Origin: Oscillospiraceae bacterium | GTDB taxonomy: Bacteria > Bacillota > Clostridia > Oscillospirales > Oscillospiraceae | Direction: 5' to 3' | Assembly: GCA_017456645.1 (NCBI GenBank) | Contig: JAFTIZ010000004.1 | Coordinates: 1-64,000, forward strand | Length of the DNA stretch: 64,000 bases | Shown here: one piece after another, positions 35,320 to 44,230 of the stretch | Numbering within the stretch: position 1 is the first letter of the stretch | Layout: each line of letters opens with the position of its first letter | The notes under the pieces: generated by a model | Databases searched by the model: none | Seen by the model: only the letters and a program-made list of their open reading frames with translations | What the model was told of the DNA's origin: nothing | Made by a program: the position numbers and the translations under genes

Positions 35320-35676
35320 ATGGACTATCTGAAAGCATTTCTGGTAGGCGGGACCTTTTGCCTGATCGGTCAGATTCTCATCGACAAAACCAAACTGACA
35401 CCGGCGCGGATTCTGGTCAGCTATGTTGTCATCGGTGTTCTGCTTAGCGCAGTGGGCATTTATGAGCACATTGTTGATTTCGCAGGTGCCGGAGCAACCG
35501 TTCCCCTGACCGGCTTCGGGCACAATATCGCAAAAGGTGTTCGGGAAGCCGTGGACAAGGATGGTTTTATCGGTATTTTCACCGGCGGGTTGAAATCCAC
35601 CGCCGGCGGCATCACGGCTGCCATTATGGCAGGCCTCATCGCCTCGCTTTTGTTCAAAGCCAAGGATAAATCCTGA
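35320..35676 (+). CDS. spoVAE: Stage V sporulation protein AE
   Basis: Small membrane component of the SpoVA channel that moves calcium dipicolinate in sporulation and germination. The 118-residue product has three to four predicted helices (YLKAFLVGGTFCLIGQILID, LVSYVVIGVLLSAVGIY, the GGLKSTAGGITAAIMAGLIASLLF end) and belongs to the SpoVAC/SpoVAEb family. GGAGG lies seven bases before ATG, one base after spoVAD. Confidence 0.9.
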   Translation: MDYLKAFLVGGTFCLIGQILIDKTKLTPARILVSYVVIGVLLSAVGIYEHIVDFAGAGATVPLTGFGHNIAKGVREAVDKDGFIGIFTGGLKSTAGGITAAIMAGLIASLLFKAKDKS

Positions 35677-35739
35677 AATTCGGGGCAAGATAACCCCACG
35701 GCACAGCCGTAAATACAGAGAACTTCGGAGGAAAAGAAC

Positions 35740-35850
35740 ATGAATAACAAGAACCAGAATCAGAACAAGCAGACCAACGAGCAGAACCAGAACAGCAACC
35801 AGAATCAGAACCAGAACCAGAACAACAGCCAGAACAAGAACTGCCGCTGA
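35740..35850 (+). CDS. Asn/Gln-rich 36-residue peptide, possible spore-associated protein
   Basis: A 36-codon ORF with a clear ribosome-binding site (GGAGG ten bases before the ATG) and a strong terminator seven bases after its stop codon. About two thirds of the residues are Asn or Gln in repeated NQ pairs, with a few Lys and Ser and the C-terminus KNCR; codons are mostly CAG and AAC/AAT. It lies 63 bases after spoVAE in the same direction. The composition recalls Gln/Asn-rich small spore proteins such as the gamma-type SASP, and spore expression is inferred from position. No function is established. Confidence 0.65.
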   Translation: MNNKNQNQNKQTNEQNQNSNQNQNQNQNNSQNKNCR

Positions 35851-35856
35851 CTCAAA

Positions 35857-35885
35857 AGGGCTGCCGCAAAAGCGGCAGCCCTAAA
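35857..35885. terminator. Bidirectional terminator between the mini-ORF and addA
   Basis: An 11-bp stem AGGGCTGCCGC (35857-35867) with GCGGCAGCCCT (35872-35882), AAAA loop. It follows the mini-ORF on the plus strand; on the minus strand it follows the addA stop codon and ends in TTTTGAG. Confidence 0.85.
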
Positions 35886-38800
35886 TTATAACTCGATCAG
35901 ACGATCCAGATGAAAGAAATACAGATACTTACCCTTAACATTTTTCTCAAAAATACGGCTGAGGGCATCGGCATAGGCTTCCACCTGAGGCCGATAGCGC
36001 AGAGCAGAAGCATCGATCGTGTTCTCCGACACCCGGTCGGTCTTAAAATCTACCACCGTAATGCCGTCAGGCTCCATCAGCGCACAGTCCACAACGCCCT
36101 GAAGCAGGATCTTCTCGCCATGAAGTGCCTCATCAAAGGCCTGTCCGTCATCCAGCACCGAGAACTTAAATTCCCGCAGTACATTTTGCGAAGTCCGCAG
36201 CTTTTCTCCCAAAGGCGTAGCGAAGAAACGTGCCAGTCGGTCACACTCCACCATTTCCCCCTGCTGCGCAGACAGGAAGCCTTCCTGAACAAGACGGGCA
36301 ACCTCAGCTTCCAAAGCGGCGGTATCGCCGCAGCATTCAAAGCGGATGTACTGCAGCGCCAGATGGGTCGCGCTGCCTCTGGCCTTGCCCTGAGTAGCCT
36401 GCTCCACAAAGGCAGGCTTGCGCCAGGAACGGTGCCAAGGCTTAGGCTCCTGTGCATTTTCCGCTGCCTCCTGATCCTTCACCCTGCCTTTCCGCTGGGT
36501 AGCAGTCTGCTTGGAAGGCGCAGCGGTAGCAGCCAAATGAGGATATTGGAATTGCAGCCCCTGAGCCAATCGGCTAACCGCGTCGGCAGGCAAGGTCTGC
36601 TCCTGCACAGTGGCCTCACCGCCTGCGGACACCTCCGGTGCCTCCACGACCCGGATCGCCCAGGGATGCTCGGCAGTCTCCACAGCCTCCGGTCTGCCGC
36701 CTAAGGCGAACAGCTCCGTCGCCTCGGCTCTATGCAGCGCCGACAGCAGCACCCACTCACCGGGGCAGCTGACCTCACGGATCGACAGTGCCTGACAATC
36801 CATATCGCTCTGAATGACCATATTGGTCACTTCTTTTTCCAGATCATCGGAAGAATAGGTCATGATCAGTCGATCTCTGGCACGGGTCATGGCAACATAC
36901 AGCACACGCATCTCCTCGGACAAGCAATCCGCGGTGGTTATTGCGGAAATGGCACGGCGTGCAACTGTGGGATAGCGGACTCTGCGACCACTGTCAGCCA
37001 CCAGAATGCCGATGCCCAGCTCCTTATGACACATCACCGGCGCCCGCTTGCTCTCCTGATTGAACTGGCGACCCAGACCACACAGGAAAACCACGGGGAA
37101 CTCAAGACCTTTGGATTTATGGATGCTCATAATGCCCACGCAGCCGGCGTTGGTGTTTTCCGTCGCGGTCATGAGCCCCTTTTCCTCCATGGCATCCAGA
37201 TAGTCGAGGAACCGTCCCAGATCCTTCTGACCGCCGGCCTCAAAGGCTGCCGCCAGCTCATAGAAGGTGCGAAGATTGGCTTCCCGAAGGGCACCATCGT
37301 TCATGGAGGCAAAAATACTGTCGATTCTCGTTTCGTTGAAAACCGTTTCCAGCACACGGGACACCGTCTCCATCCGCGCCTCACGGCGAAGCTTCGTCAG
37401 CAGCGAAAGAAACCTCTGCACTTTCTCGCTATCAGATTTGCGCAAAGCATCGTATACAGAGCTGCCCCGCTTACCGGCGCGAATCGCCGCCAGATCATCG
37501 GCAGTAAAGCCGAATACAGGGCTTGCCATAGCCGCCAACAGCGGAATGTCCAGCTGAGGATTATGCACCGCCTGCAAGATCGAGCGCAGCACGCAGATCT
37601 CACGGGTCTGCAGCAGATCGCCGCCTCCCGTACCGCCGCAGCGGATGCCTTCCCGCTCCAGCGCCTGCCGGTAGTATTCAGCCACAGAATTGGGGGAACG
37701 CAGCAGGATCATGATATCCTCCGGCACGATGGGACGAAGCCCCTCCTTGCCCCGAACCATATGCTTTCCATCCAGTAGCTCCTTGATCCGTCGAGCCACA
37801 AAGGCAGCCTCCTCGGGATAGGTGTTCTCCTGAATTTGAACACCGTAGAACTCTACCTCCGCATCGCCCAGAGGCTCATGGGGGACGCCTTCATACAGAG
37901 CCTCGTCCGCCCCGTAATACAAGCCGCCCACCTCCGGCGACATACACCGGCGGAACACGCAGTTGGCCGCCGCCAGCACCGCACCGCCGGAGCGGAAGTT
38001 GCGGCTGAGCATGACCTTTCTGCCCTGCCCTTCCTGCGCTTGATCCGCAGGAACGAAGGAGGCATACTTTTCCAGAAAGATTCCCGGATCGGCCAGACGG
38101 AACTGGTAGATAGACTGCTTCACGTCACCCACAAGGAAACAGTTCTGCCGCTGCTCTGTCAGAGCGCCGTAGATGGCATCCTGCACAGCATTGGAATCCT
38201 GGTATTCGTCAACCATGACTTCCCGATACCGGCCGCCGATCTCCCGTGCCACCGCTGTGGGGGCACTTCTGTGCTTACCCAGCAGCAGATCCAGCGCGCG
38301 ATGCTCAAGATCGCTGAAATCCAGAATGCGCCGGCGGCGCTTGGCAAGATCATATTCCTTGCCGAAGCTACGAACCAGAGCAACCATGCCCCGCACCGCA
38401 GCACCGGAACTGGCCAGATCCGCCAGAACCTGCTCCGAAGGGTCGGAGAACGGTCTGAGCGCCCTCTTCACACCGTCTTTGCAGCCGTCGCGAATCGCCT
38501 TGAGCCGCAGCTTCAGATCCTCGTCCGTAAAATCCTTTTTAAAGCGCATGGTGCCGTAATCGATATTCTTTCTGGCAACGATCTCATCCCACGTTCTGCT
38601 TTCCCGAAGGTGGGTAAGCTGATAGATGGTATCTCGAAGCAGCACGGCGACACTCTCGCCGCCCTCAGCCTCTGCCGCCAGAACCGCACAGCGCTCCATG
38701 GCCTTGATCTGAAGATCCAGATATGCGAACAGCTGCTCCATCAAGTATCTGCCCCAAAGGGTCTGGGATACATCATGAAGCCCCTCGGTGTTTACCGCCT

Positions 38801-39395
38801 GCAGACACGCATCCAGCCATGCCTCAGGATCCAGATGGCAACGGGCGCTGTCATAGACCTTAAGTAAAATCTGAGGCAGCTGCCGGTCATCCCGACCAAT
38901 GCCCTGTGTATCAACGAAAGCGCAAAAATCCGCATCCTCGCCGGTGGTGTCGTAGGCATTTTCCAGCACCTGCTGCATCACCGCGTCCCGAATCTGGGCG
39001 CATTCATTTTCCTCCGCTGTGCGGAAATCCGCGCTCAGATCCAGCCGGTAGGCAAACTGCCGCAAAATCTCACCGCAAAAGGCATGGACAGTAGAGATTG
39101 GGGTCATATACAGCCGCTGCAATTGCTGCTGCAGATGCCGATTCTCCGGCTCCTGCGCAATGCGCTCCGACAGCTTGGCCGCAATCTTGCCCCGCAGCTC
39201 CGAAGCCGCGGCCTTGGTGTATGTAATGATCAGAAATTCATCGATATTAGCAGGATCCTGAGGATCGGTCAGGTAGCCCATGAGCCGATCCACCAGAACC
39301 TTGGTCTTACCTGAGCCGGCAGCGGCGCTGACCAGCAGCTTGCCGCCCCGATTGGTCACAGCCTGCGCCTGCTGGGGCGTTAACTGTTCAGCCAT
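35886..39395 (-). CDS. addA: AddAB helicase-nuclease subunit A
   Basis: ATP-dependent helicase and nuclease that, with AddB, processes double-strand breaks for recombination. The 1169-residue product has a UvrD-type helicase: Walker A SAAAGSGKTKVLVDR (about 20-34), Walker B VDEYQDSN near 390, and motif VI EEMRVLYVAMTRARDRL. The C-terminal RecB-family nuclease contains GVVDCALMEPDGITVVDFKTD. The start overlaps the end of addB by eight bases, so translation is coupled. Confidence 0.97.
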   Translation of the reverse strand: MAEQLTPQQAQAVTNRGGKLLVSAAAGSGKTKVLVDRLMGYLTDPQDPANIDEFLIITYTKAAASELRGKIAAKLSERIAQEPENRHLQQQLQRLYMTPISTVHAFCGEILRQFAYRLDLSADFRTAEENECAQIRDAVMQQVLENAYDTTGEDADFCAFVDTQGIGRDDRQLPQILLKVYDSARCHLDPEAWLDACLQAVNTEGLHDVSQTLWGRYLMEQLFAYLDLQIKAMERCAVLAAEAEGGESVAVLLRDTIYQLTHLRESRTWDEIVARKNIDYGTMRFKKDFTDEDLKLRLKAIRDGCKDGVKRALRPFSDPSEQVLADLASSGAAVRGMVALVRSFGKEYDLAKRRRRILDFSDLEHRALDLLLGKHRSAPTAVAREIGGRYREVMVDEYQDSNAVQDAIYGALTEQRQNCFLVGDVKQSIYQFRLADPGIFLEKYASFVPADQAQEGQGRKVMLSRNFRSGGAVLAAANCVFRRCMSPEVGGLYYGADEALYEGVPHEPLGDAEVEFYGVQIQENTYPEEAAFVARRIKELLDGKHMVRGKEGLRPIVPEDIMILLRSPNSVAEYYRQALEREGIRCGGTGGGDLLQTREICVLRSILQAVHNPQLDIPLLAAMASPVFGFTADDLAAIRAGKRGSSVYDALRKSDSEKVQRFLSLLTKLRREARMETVSRVLETVFNETRIDSIFASMNDGALREANLRTFYELAAAFEAGGQKDLGRFLDYLDAMEEKGLMTATENTNAGCVGIMSIHKSKGLEFPVVFLCGLGRQFNQESKRAPVMCHKELGIGILVADSGRRVRYPTVARRAISAITTADCLSEEMRVLYVAMTRARDRLIMTYSSDDLEKEVTNMVIQSDMDCQALSIREVSCPGEWVLLSALHRAEATELFALGGRPEAVETAEHPWAIRVVEAPEVSAGGEATVQEQTLPADAVSRLAQGLQFQYPHLAATAAPSKQTATQRKGRVKDQEAAENAQEPKPWHRSWRKPAFVEQATQGKARGSATHLALQYIRFECCGDTAALEAEVARLVQEGFLSAQQGEMVECDRLARFFATPLGEKLRTSQNVLREFKFSVLDDGQAFDEALHGEKILLQGVVDCALMEPDGITVVDFKTDRVSENTIDASALRYRPQVEAYADALSRIFEKNVKGKYLYFFHLDRLIEL

Positions 39396-42300
39396 GGGAC
39401 TTCACCTCCTTATCGATCTCCTCCCAGAACCGCTGGGCGCTCATCGTCTTGTAATTACGCCGACCCTGCACACTTTGCTTGTGGCAGATCGCACCGTAGG
39501 GGCAGAAGGCGCAGGCATCGTGGCTGGAGCCTCTTGTATAGGGATTCGCTTCCACCTTGCCCGATGCGATCTCGTCGACCATATTGCCCAGAACCGCGAA
39601 TACATATTGCCGCAGCTGCTTCAGCTGCTCACGGCTTGCAAGGTCGCCGGTCAACGTGCCATCCTTTTTCCGTTTGCAGTTGAGTCGGGGCATATCCTCC
39701 AGCGGATCCATAGCCTCCAGCGACAGTTCGTCTGCAAGAAGCAGACCCCGCCGCTTCCAGTTGGCTCTGCGATCTTTGTTTTCACTTTCCCCTGCGCCGT
39801 CCAGATTGACATAGGGCACACGCGCGGGGAAATACTGCACACCGGCAGCGATTCGCCGATCGCCCAGCATTTCCTGCCCCTTCTGCTCCAGAGCGAACAG
39901 ATACAGCAGCATTTGCAGACCCACGCCATTGAACACGTCGCAGTAATCAAATTCCTTCTTGCCGGTCTTATAATCCACTACGCGGAAATACTTAACACCG
40001 GCAACCTCAAAGGTATCCACCCGATCCACAAAGCCCTGCAACACCGCGGTCATTTCCTTCGAAGGAACGCCGATCGCCGGCATTTTGCCGTCCGTACCGA
40101 AGTGAAGCTCAAAATCCGCAGGGGCATACTGACCCGCGCTGAGCTCTTCCCACAGTTCCTGAACCACCAGATCCAGTTCCTGCATATTTCTGCGGAAGAG
40201 ATACTCCGACCGCTGAGAGGTCAGTTGGCTAAAATGCTCTGCCGCATAAGCGTCGGAATGTCTTTTCGCAATGGCAAGGGTATCGTCAAGAGAAACCTGA
40301 CGGAAACCACCCTTTTCCATAACCTCACGGGCGGTATTTTCCAGAACCGCATGGACATATGTACCGAATTCCGCGGGATCTACCACAGCTTCCTTCCGCT
40401 CTCTGGCGCGCAAGCCGTATTTCAGGAAATAAGACAGACGGCATTCCGCCTGACGATCCACCTGCGACGCAGAAAGCGTCAGCTTTTCGCCATACAGCTG
40501 CGTAACGTGTTCACGGCTTACTGTTCCCAATTCAAAGCCGCTGCGTCGGCTCAACTCGGCATATTCCTCATCAATGCCAAGCTCACGAGCCTGCGTCTGA
40601 GCGCCGTAAGCTCCCAGTACTCCCGCAGCATCCACCCGATCCGCCGTGGGAACCAGCTGCGTGTCGGGTTTGCTTTCTCCGCCGGCCAGCTGCGCCAGCC
40701 GCCGGTAGACATAGGAGGGCTGGGCACCGCTGCAGGAAACCGTGATGGTTTCCGATGCGCCGCAGAACACGCCGTAGACCTCCGCAAATTCGTTTTGAAT
40801 ACCCTCCATGGCGCCGCCGGTCAGGGTGATATCCAGCCGACGTAGGGCATCGCGCTCCTGATCCGTCAGAACGCCATTGCTGCCGCCAAAGCCCGGCAGA
40901 CTTCCCTCCGCCGCACCCAGAACGAACAGATGCTTTTCCCTCTGGCAGCGCATGGACGATACGGAGCCGACGGTCACGGAATCCAGCACAGTGGGAATCG
41001 TACCCACGTCATACTGGCTCAGCAGCAGAGTAAACAGCCGCCCGAAGGCCTCGTCATCCCATTGGGTCTGACCAAGCACGTCATACAACTGCTCCAAAGC
41101 GGTCAGCAGGATCTCCCAAAGCTGATTGAGTATCTGAGCGCTGCGGTTATCCCCTTCTTCGTTCAGTTCATCCGCCAACTTCATCAACCGCTGAGCAAGG
41201 CGAATGTCCTCAAGGAAGGCATACAGCGCCATGACCTGTTCAGACAGCTTCGTCGCCTCACGGAAGCCTTTTTGCAGCCTCTCAAGGGGCTCGATGGCTC
41301 TTCGGCGAGCCGTTTCGATGGTGTCCAACGTGCGCTGGGCATGGGAATTCCAGACACCGCTGAGTCCCTCAGGATGGTTTTCAAAGGGCTCCTTCCAGCG
41401 ATTGCCGCTGATGCCCCAGATGATGGCATAATTCTCCACCAGGTCGCAGACTTCCGCATCCACAGGCGAAAGCACACTGCGAAGATACCGCAGCACAGCC
41501 TTCTGCTCGAAGCCCCCCAGCGCCGCCTCCAAGGCGGCAAGCACTGTGGTCACGGCACTTTTATTCAAAATATCCTCCGTACCGGACAAATATACCGGGA
41601 TTCCCAGCCGGCGGAACACCAGACCGATCACCGGAGCGTAGGCAGCCATATCGCCGCAGACCACGCTGATATCCCGATAGCGGCAGCCGCCGCGCACCAG
41701 CTCCATGATCTGCATAGCCGCTGCGCGGCACTCCTGATAGGTAGAATCCGCTGTGTACAGCCGCAGCCGATCCGACACGTTTTCCTCCTGCGGGATCTTG
41801 CCCTGAAATAGGTACTGCCGAACCGGAGATAGCGCAATATTTTGCTCCTCGATCACCGTGATCTTCACCGGCACGCCGGCAGCCTTGGCGCACTTAACAA
41901 TCTGCGCCGCAGTCTCGCCGGCTTTTTCAAAGGCCATAAGACGCGAACTTACCTGATCGCAGTTCAAGCTCACAGTAACCTGAGGCGACTCTTTGATCAA
42001 ATGCTCCAAAACCGCCATATGCTGACGGGTGAAATCCGGAAAACCGTCTATGTAGAATACCCGCTCACGGGCAAAATCGCTATCTTCCAGCTCCTCAAGA
42101 ACCCAGTTCATCAGATCCCGGGGATCCCGCTTGCCCTGCGCGCACAGCGCATCGTAGCTTTCCAAAAGCAGCGACAGCTCCTCCAGCTTCTGCGCCAGCG
42201 CGCCCTCTGCCTGAGCAGCGGCTCTGCGCAGCTGCTGTGCTGTGATACAGCAGCGCTTAAATTCGTCTACAGCGTTGACCAGCTGAGTCAGAAACTCAGG

Positions 42301-42639
42301 CTTGGTCTCCACAGCGGCGTAGGCCTTCAGCCGGCTGTGAAGCTGTCGGGCAGCAGCCGCCATAGCAACCACACGACCACCGTTGTCCAGACATTCCATG
42401 GCGGCGCTGCCTGCGCTGTCACTAACACGCCGTGCCAGCCGTGTGAAGGACAGAACCTCCGCATACCGGCTGGCGGTATCTCCCGCAGCCTCACACAGCC
42501 GCCGCTCCATATCGTGGCTCACGAGCTCAGGAACCAGCAAAATTCTGCCGCCGCGGCGCCGATGCACGTCCTCAGCAATGCGCGCAAGCACGGTATCCGT
42601 ATTCGCAGTCCAGTCCTTGCCAATGATCAATTCCAGCAT
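39388..42639 (-). CDS. addB: AddAB helicase-nuclease subunit B
   Basis: Partner of AddA; carries the second nuclease domain and recognises Chi-like sites. The 1083-residue product has an inactive helicase-like fold, and a C-terminal RecB nuclease (FRVVDYKTGKKEFDY). Four Cys for the 4Fe-4S cluster are visible: one in AECRLSYFLKYG and three in CAFCPYGAIC. The N-terminal ATP-binding site is degenerate: LELIIGKDWTANTDTVLAR replaces the usual GxxGxGKT, so ATP use by AddB is doubtful. First gene of the addB-addA operon. Confidence 0.93.
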   Translation of the reverse strand: MLELIIGKDWTANTDTVLARIAEDVHRRRGGRILLVPELVSHDMERRLCEAAGDTASRYAEVLSFTRLARRVSDSAGSAAMECLDNGGRVVAMAAAARQLHSRLKAYAAVETKPEFLTQLVNAVDEFKRCCITAQQLRRAAAQAEGALAQKLEELSLLLESYDALCAQGKRDPRDLMNWVLEELEDSDFARERVFYIDGFPDFTRQHMAVLEHLIKESPQVTVSLNCDQVSSRLMAFEKAGETAAQIVKCAKAAGVPVKITVIEEQNIALSPVRQYLFQGKIPQEENVSDRLRLYTADSTYQECRAAAMQIMELVRGGCRYRDISVVCGDMAAYAPVIGLVFRRLGIPVYLSGTEDILNKSAVTTVLAALEAALGGFEQKAVLRYLRSVLSPVDAEVCDLVENYAIIWGISGNRWKEPFENHPEGLSGVWNSHAQRTLDTIETARRRAIEPLERLQKGFREATKLSEQVMALYAFLEDIRLAQRLMKLADELNEEGDNRSAQILNQLWEILLTALEQLYDVLGQTQWDDEAFGRLFTLLLSQYDVGTIPTVLDSVTVGSVSSMRCQREKHLFVLGAAEGSLPGFGGSNGVLTDQERDALRRLDITLTGGAMEGIQNEFAEVYGVFCGASETITVSCSGAQPSYVYRRLAQLAGGESKPDTQLVPTADRVDAAGVLGAYGAQTQARELGIDEEYAELSRRSGFELGTVSREHVTQLYGEKLTLSASQVDRQAECRLSYFLKYGLRARERKEAVVDPAEFGTYVHAVLENTAREVMEKGGFRQVSLDDTLAIAKRHSDAYAAEHFSQLTSQRSEYLFRRNMQELDLVVQELWEELSAGQYAPADFELHFGTDGKMPAIGVPSKEMTAVLQGFVDRVDTFEVAGVKYFRVVDYKTGKKEFDYCDVFNGVGLQMLLYLFALEQKGQEMLGDRRIAAGVQYFPARVPYVNLDGAGESENKDRRANWKRRGLLLADELSLEAMDPLEDMPRLNCKRKKDGTLTGDLASREQLKQLRQYVFAVLGNMVDEIASGKVEANPYTRGSSHDACAFCPYGAICHKQSVQGRRNYKTMSAQRFWEEIDKEVKSHG

Positions 42640-42689
42640 AGACCCACCGCCTTTCTCTGTAATAGACCTATTCTATCACAGATTGTGTC

Positions 42690-42716
42690 CCAAAAAAAGG
42701 GTATGATTCACCCTTT
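42690..42716 (-). terminator. Terminator overlapping the end of spoIIR
   Basis: On the minus strand AAAGGG (42716-42711) pairs with CCCTTT (42701-42696), enclosing the spoIIR stop codon, followed by TTTTGGG. It lies 57 bases before the addB start. Confidence 0.7.
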
Positions 42717-43319
42717 CCAAAAGAAATTTTCCAGCCGCCCCCAGACATCCAGCAGAAAAAAACGAACCTCATACTGAGGCTCCCCCGTAATCGCGCCGCT
42801 GAGGCTATCGGAAAAGCCTGCACCGGCAGCCGTGTCCTCCACGCCCTCGGATGCGGCAGGGATGCAAAGACTTGGAAATACCACGCACCACCAGTTTCTC
42901 CCCTGAGCTTCCCCGATAGTCACACGAAGGGAATCGTAAACGCCGGCAGGCAGCGAAAAGGTATCGTATTCCCGAACAGGAAAGGCTTCCTTCGCCAGCG
43001 TCACCTTTGCACGATCCATAAAACCATTGGCCTCCAGCACCGCGTTTGCAGCCTGCTCCAGTTTCTCCAGCTCACCGGACAGTAACCTCTGCGCCTCCTC
43101 TTTGCAGGCGGCACCGGCGGTCAGTTTCTCAACCTCCCCAAGCACCGCATCCCGAACCTGCAGTTTCACCGTTTGATCCTCGGTACTGTCAGAATTGGCG
43201 ACCACGTGCAGCCGCAAAATTTCATCCGATAGCTGCTTTTTATCCGCCGCAATGCTGAGCATGTACACAAATACCGCCAAAACAGCCGCCAGTGCGATCC
43301 ATTTACCTGCTTTTCTCAT
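42708..43319 (-). CDS. spoIIR: Stage II sporulation protein R
   Basis: Forespore-made, secreted signal protein that activates SpoIIGA, which then processes pro-SigE in the mother cell. The 203-residue product has an N-terminal hydrophobic segment (about 5-22, WIALAAVLAVFVYMLSIA) and the conserved SpoIIR region: ILRLHVVANSDSTEDQTVKLQVRDAVL, and GRNWWCVVFPSLC. I take ATG 43319 (MRKAGKW); a GTG at 43328 lies inside a hairpin. The only SD-like bases (GGACGGTG) are in the right arm of that hairpin. It acts on the spoIIGA-sigE pair at 24057-25519. Confidence 0.92.
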   Translation of the reverse strand: MRKAGKWIALAAVLAVFVYMLSIAADKKQLSDEILRLHVVANSDSTEDQTVKLQVRDAVLGEVEKLTAGAACKEEAQRLLSGELEKLEQAANAVLEANGFMDRAKVTLAKEAFPVREYDTFSLPAGVYDSLRVTIGEAQGRNWWCVVFPSLCIPAASEGVEDTAAGAGFSDSLSGAITGEPQYEVRFFLLDVWGRLENFFWKG

Positions 43320-43320
43320 A

Positions 43321-43360
43321 AAAAACACCGTCCATACTGAAATAACTCCAGTATGGACGG
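43321..43360 (-). terminator. Hairpin terminator after ispE that also contains the spoIIR start-site region
   Basis: A 12-bp perfect stem (43328-43339 CCGTCCATACTG with 43349-43360) and a nine-nt loop, followed on the minus strand by TGTTTTTTATG, where ATG is the spoIIR start. Transcripts that run through from ispE would hide the spoIIR ribosome-binding site. Confidence 0.75.
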
Positions 43361-43372
43361 TTTTCGGAAAAA

Positions 43373-44230
43373 TTATACAGGCATGGCAATATATACGTTG
43401 GGATAATTCTGCCGCAGCATATTGCAGATCACCGCCGCGATCTCAAACTCAGCAACCATGCCAAACACAGCAGAGCCGGAACCAGTCATCTGGTGACCGA
43501 TTGAGCCGTAGTTGTAGAAAATGGACTTCAGATAATTCAGCTCCAGATGCTCTTCTGTCACCACAGGATCGAACACATTGTACACATTCTGCGCCACCTT
43601 GCTCAGGTCGCCGGCCAGCAGCGCGCTTTCCATAGCCTTGTGATCGGGGCGCTTACCAATGGCCGTTTCATCCAGCTTACGGTACAGCTCAGGGGTAGAG
43701 CTGGAAAACTCCGGCTTGACCACCACGAAAACGCATTCCGGCATCTTCGGCAAGATTCGCAGCCGCTCTCCCCGACCCTCGCACATAACCGTGCCGCCAA
43801 CCACGCAGAAGGGTACATCGCTGCCCACCTGCGCACCCAGCTCCGCCAGAGCCAGAATAGAAAGCGGATCACCGAAATGGCGGTTCAAAGCCCGCAGCAC
43901 AGCCGCCGCATCAGCGCTGCCGCCGCCAAGACCGGCCTGGCTGGGAATGCGCTTGGTAATGCGGATCTCCAGGCCATCAGGATCCTTCTTCATGGTATCG
44001 CAGTACAGCTTCGCAGCCTTCCACGCCAGATTGCGCTCGTCACAAGGAATGCCCTCCTTGTCACAGCGCAGCACCCATGGCTTTCCAGTACCTACATCGA
44101 TCTCAATGTCATCACGCAGAGAAATGGTCTGCATGACGCTCTTCAGATCATGATAGCCATCGGGGCGCTTGCCCAGAACGTCAAGGGTCAGATTGATCTT
44201 GGCATAAGCCGGTTCAAACAAAGTTGTCAT
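43373..44230 (-). CDS. ispE: 4-diphosphocytidyl-2-C-methyl-D-erythritol kinase
   Basis: GHMP-family kinase of the MEP isoprenoid pathway. The 285-residue product starts AYAKINLTLDVLGKRPDGYH, has the ATP-binding glycine-rich loop IPSQAGLGGGSADAAAVL (about 90-107), the catalytic Asp region QVGSDVPFCVVGGT, and the third motif HQMTGSGSAVFG. Its ATG overlaps the DUF1015 gene stop codon by four bases, so the two are co-translated. It works with dxr and ispG in the pyrH operon. Confidence 0.97.
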   Translation of the reverse strand: MTTLFEPAYAKINLTLDVLGKRPDGYHDLKSVMQTISLRDDIEIDVGTGKPWVLRCDKEGIPCDERNLAWKAAKLYCDTMKKDPDGLEIRITKRIPSQAGLGGGSADAAAVLRALNRHFGDPLSILALAELGAQVGSDVPFCVVGGTVMCEGRGERLRILPKMPECVFVVVKPEFSSSTPELYRKLDETAIGKRPDHKAMESALLAGDLSKVAQNVYNVFDPVVTEEHLELNYLKSIFYNYGSIGHQMTGSGSAVFGMVAEFEIAAVICNMLRQNYPNVYIAMPV

